The position numbers and the translations under genes were made by a program. Under the pieces are notes generated by a model that saw nothing but the letters and a program-made list of their open reading frames with translations, searched no databases and was not told where the DNA came from. A stretch of DNA of 64,000 bases from Candidatus Electrothrix communis (GTDB lineage: Bacteria > Desulfobacterota > Desulfobulbia > Desulfobulbales > Desulfobulbaceae), in contig CP130629.1 in the NCBI GenBank assembly GCA_030644725.1, forward strand, positions 4,479,501 through 4,543,500, given 5' to 3'. How positions within the stretch are numbered: the first letter of the stretch is position 1; each line of letters starts with the position of its first letter. Shown piece after piece: positions 61,932 through 64,000 of the stretch.

Positions 61932-62029
61932 TGAGCGTCACCCTGTTGATTTTTTCAAAGGCGATTTCAGCCCGCCCCGAGTTCTCATCTATTTAAACAT
62001 GATGCGTAGAGTATAAAAAAAAATGCTCT
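61932..62029. other. Leader of the MORN gene, with a hairpin
   Basis: GCGTAGAG near 62004 and the CTCTTTACGC block ending near 62035 could pair. The region separates the MORN gene from the intron end, and a promoter for the MORN gene is expected. Confidence 0.35.
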
Positions 62030-62116
62030 TTACGCAAGGAAGATATTCTCAAAAAAAATCATATTTTGATTCCCTCGTATCGGGTCAGAGGGAGCCGAAG
62101 CTCCCGTCTGCCCACA

Positions 62117-62146
62117 GAACCGTGCGTACGGGTCCGTACACGGCTC
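62117..62146 (-). ncRNA. Domain V hairpin of the group II intron
   Basis: Minus-strand GAGCCGTGTACGGACCCG continues to CACGGTTC. The terminal stem GAGCCGTG/CACGGTTC, a two-base bulge and an upper stem closed by a four-base loop are the shape of catalytic domain V, with AGC at positions 2-4. Confidence 0.75.
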
Positions 62147-63033
62147 CTCATGTAACTCGTATCCATTGATGAAGCGGATCCAATCCCGTTGCCTTTCTGT
62201 TGATCTTATCCACTGCCCTGCTACATCTATAAACCATTGGACAGTATAACCCCTCGTTAAAGCAAAGGTGTTGGACAAGACCCAACGACCGTTATTCGAG
62301 AATACCGAAGCGGCTAGCCTCCAGGAAACCCCCTCTTTTGATAAGTTTCCTGAACAGATAGCGGCGCTTCTTCTGCTGGTCAACAAAGCGAGACCGGAGT
62401 CTCCTTCGTATGTGCGCTTCGATGGCTTGAAGTTGGGAAGGGTACTGAGTCATCATATAGTAGCCTGACCACCCTATATACCAGCTATTAATTCGTTTCA
62501 TCGTCACTTCCAGTGGTTGGTGCGTTCCGCGCGGGGTCAACTCCTTGACTTTCAGCATGGCTCTCTTTATAGACTGAGCGGAAATCACTATTGCACCGTC
62601 TATGATTGTCAGCCCCAGAAATTTAACATCCCGAGACCGGCCAACCCTGCTTTTGTCTTTGTTGATTTTCAGCTTGAGTTTGCCTTCAATAAATTTGCTG
62701 ATACTCTTCATTATCCGTTCCGCTGATTTAGGCGTACGAACAAAAATATTACAGTCATCAGAAAATCGACAAAATTCAAGCCCCCTTTGCTCAAGCTCCT
62801 TATCTAATTCGTCCAGAACCACATTACTCAATAATGGACTCAAAGGGCTTCCTTGAGGTGTCCCTTCCTCGCTGGGTGTCACCAGACCGTCTTTCATGAT
62901 ACCACTTCGCAGCGTCATGCCGATCAAGCGTAGTACCTGCTTGTCGTCAATATGCGCGGAGAGGAGATAGATAAGACGGTCGTGATTAACCCGGTCGAAA
63001 AACTTTGATAAATCAATGTCAACAACATACTCT

Positions 63034-63164
63034 GGGCTTGGTTCTAACTTCGGCCATTGTGCAGAAACAACCTGTGCCTCTACGGATATTCTGCTAATTT
63101 TGTGATCTTATTTGCGCATCAAATGTCAGTCGTAAATTAATTGGCCGAACTTAGAACCAAGCCC
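63034..63164. mobile_element. 131-bp MITE-like element with 23-bp terminal inverted repeats
   Basis: The ends begin GGGCTTGGTTCTAA and are inverse copies over 23 bp with one mismatch (63034-63056 and 63142-63164). It is flanked by an exact 8-bp duplication CATACTCT (63026-63033 and 63165-63172). It has no coding capacity. Removing the element and one duplicate restores the reverse transcriptase frame ...GKEY-VVDIDLSKFF. It must be moved by a transposase encoded elsewhere. Confidence 0.92.
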
Positions 63165-64000
63165 CATACTCTTTCCCGCTCTTTACAATCCGCTGTGCTG
63201 CTTCCACGGCTTGTCGTTGGCTGTAACCAGGACGCAAACCATAGCTATGGTCTGAAAAGGTCAGGTCGAGTATGGGCTCAAGAAGCTGTTTAAGCGTTGC
63301 CTGGACGACTCTGTCACGTACACAAGGTACTCCTAGCAAGCGAACTCCAGCTCCTTTACCGGGCTTGGGTATTTCTACCCGGCGTACCGGGTTTGTTTTA
63401 TACGTCCAGCTTCCAATTTCTCCCAGAAGCTGCACCAGTTCCTCTTCAAGACGGCTCTCGAAATCCTGAATGGTCACACCATCTATTCCTGGTGAGCCAC
63501 CGTTCTTCTTTACCGCTTTAAACCCCGCTTCCAGACTGCTCTGGTCACAAAGTTTCTCAAAGAGACTCCTCTCATCAACGAACAGGTTCAGTTGTCTCGT
63601 TTTGCTTTTCATTTTGAGTTGCCTCTTCATCGTCCCGCATCTCCCTTAATATAGCAGAATATATACGTCTTCCCTGAAAAGGAGACTCCTATGGCTGAAC
63701 TCGCGGCGACCACTATTCTGAGACTCTGTTCCATGTCACATGTTCCGCCCTTCGGCTCCAGCATCACTGTCGCTTTCCGATAGTTTTACCCTCAGATACG
63801 TCACCGCATCCTCATCAGCTACCGGTTTTACGCCTACTATGGCTTCATCTGAAGACCCTCTGTCCATAACGGTAACATTTCTGCACCGCTTAGGGCACGG
63901 TTGTCGCAGTTACAACCGGCCCGGCATGCAGACGGCCCCTCACCGGGTAAGATCACGCACTTTCGTTGCCCACTCACCTCCTATACCCCACGGAATACGG

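Larger units (their letters stand above)
62030..63630 (-). pseudogene. Group II intron reverse transcriptase, interrupted by a MITE and frameshifted
   Basis: Start MKRQLKMKSKTRQLNLFVDE at 63630. The RT domains follow: SPGIDGVTIQDFE, RRVEIPKPGKGAGVRLLGVP, DRVVQATLKQLLEPI and, after the insertion, VVDIDLSKFFDRVNHDRL, GTPQGSPLSPLLSN and RFSDDCNIFV (catalytic YADD replaced by FSDD, both Asp kept). The 131-bp element at 63034-63164 breaks it after SGKEY. A second break near 62330 is at a run of five C on the plus strand: with four, the tail would read RGVSWRLAASVFSNNGRWVLSNT. Without these breaks it would be one protein of about 490 residues. Confidence 0.88.
62040..64000 (-). mobile_element. Group II intron, 5' part beyond the window
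   Basis: The reverse transcriptase gene, a domain V hairpin and a long non-coding structured leader (63631-64000, rich in GC stems such as CCGGTGAGGGGCCGTC on the minus strand) fit a bacterial group II intron. The exact 3' end is not fixed, but lies near 62040-62100. The 5' end is outside the window. With its enzyme broken, the intron can probably move only if another copy supplies the protein. Confidence 0.8.

Overview
The window looks like part of a Gram-negative anaerobe of the Desulfobacterota, most likely the order Desulfobulbales, with cable bacteria and their relatives a plausible home. This is an inference. It rests on the hydrogenase maturation operon, a fused ATP sulfurylase/APS kinase, a secreted CbiK-type cobaltochelatase behind a cobalamin riboswitch, an ODP-like (flavodiiron/oxygen-sensing) metallo-beta-lactamase, an outer-membrane porin, and many toxin-antitoxin remnants. 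No 16S rRNA is present, so the taxon cannot be proved here.

Layout. 1-1.4 kb: the start of a HAD-like gene and an aminoglycoside-phosphotransferase-like kinase, then a Yip1-like membrane protein. 2-8.2 kb: a very long CusA/CzcA-type RND metal pump with decayed copies of its own gene on both sides, a PIN toxin pair and a Uma2 nuclease. 8.2-16.5 kb: accessory DNA with a secreted caspase-like protease behind a CsgG/FlgO-like secreted protein, a frameshifted antitoxin, a VapBC pair, a Fic protein without its catalytic histidine, and a TumA/TumE pair between two halves of a duplicated nucleotidyltransferase gene. 16.6-19.8 kb: a secreted M1 peptidase-ChaN-PDZ fusion. 19.7-24.8 kb: a 1391-residue STAND/NACHT-type NTPase with a C-terminal PD-(D/E)XK-like nuclease motif and a downstream TPR gene. 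This pair is the best candidate here for an undescribed conflict system.

25-31.7 kb is a compact minus-strand operon in transcription order: endopeptidase, hypA, hypB, hypF, hypC, hypD, hypE. It builds the NiFe(CN)2CO centre of [NiFe] hydrogenases. hypF carries two palindromic repeat units inside its reading frame. 31.8-33.1 kb: a frameshifted C5 cytosine methyltransferase. 33.4-35.1 kb: sat-cysC. 35.4-38.6 kb: a ComEA-like protein and a minus-strand set of universal stress protein, ODP-like protein and pseudo-receiver/DUF4388 protein.

38.8-42.6 kb is housekeeping: tRNA-Gly, rplM-rpsI, argC, truA, maf. 42.7-55 kb: a HEAT/cNMP-binding/PilZ protein, a porin, a hybrid receiver-GAF-histidine kinase, a DinG-type helicase, a polyprenyl synthase and glycogen phosphorylase. 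55.6-56.6 kb: two paralogous small secreted proteins of unknown role. 56.8-61 kb: a cobalamin riboswitch and terminator, a periplasmic CbiK-like chelatase and a BtuCDF/FecBCD-type importer. 61.2-61.9 kb: a secreted MORN-repeat protein. From 62 kb to the end lies a minus-strand group II intron whose reverse transcriptase gene is frameshifted and carries a 131-bp MITE-like element with an 8-bp target duplication.

Three genes (an antitoxin, the cytosine methyltransferase and the reverse transcriptase) break exactly at homopolymer runs. This suggests either slippage or sequencing error and should be checked before calling them dead.
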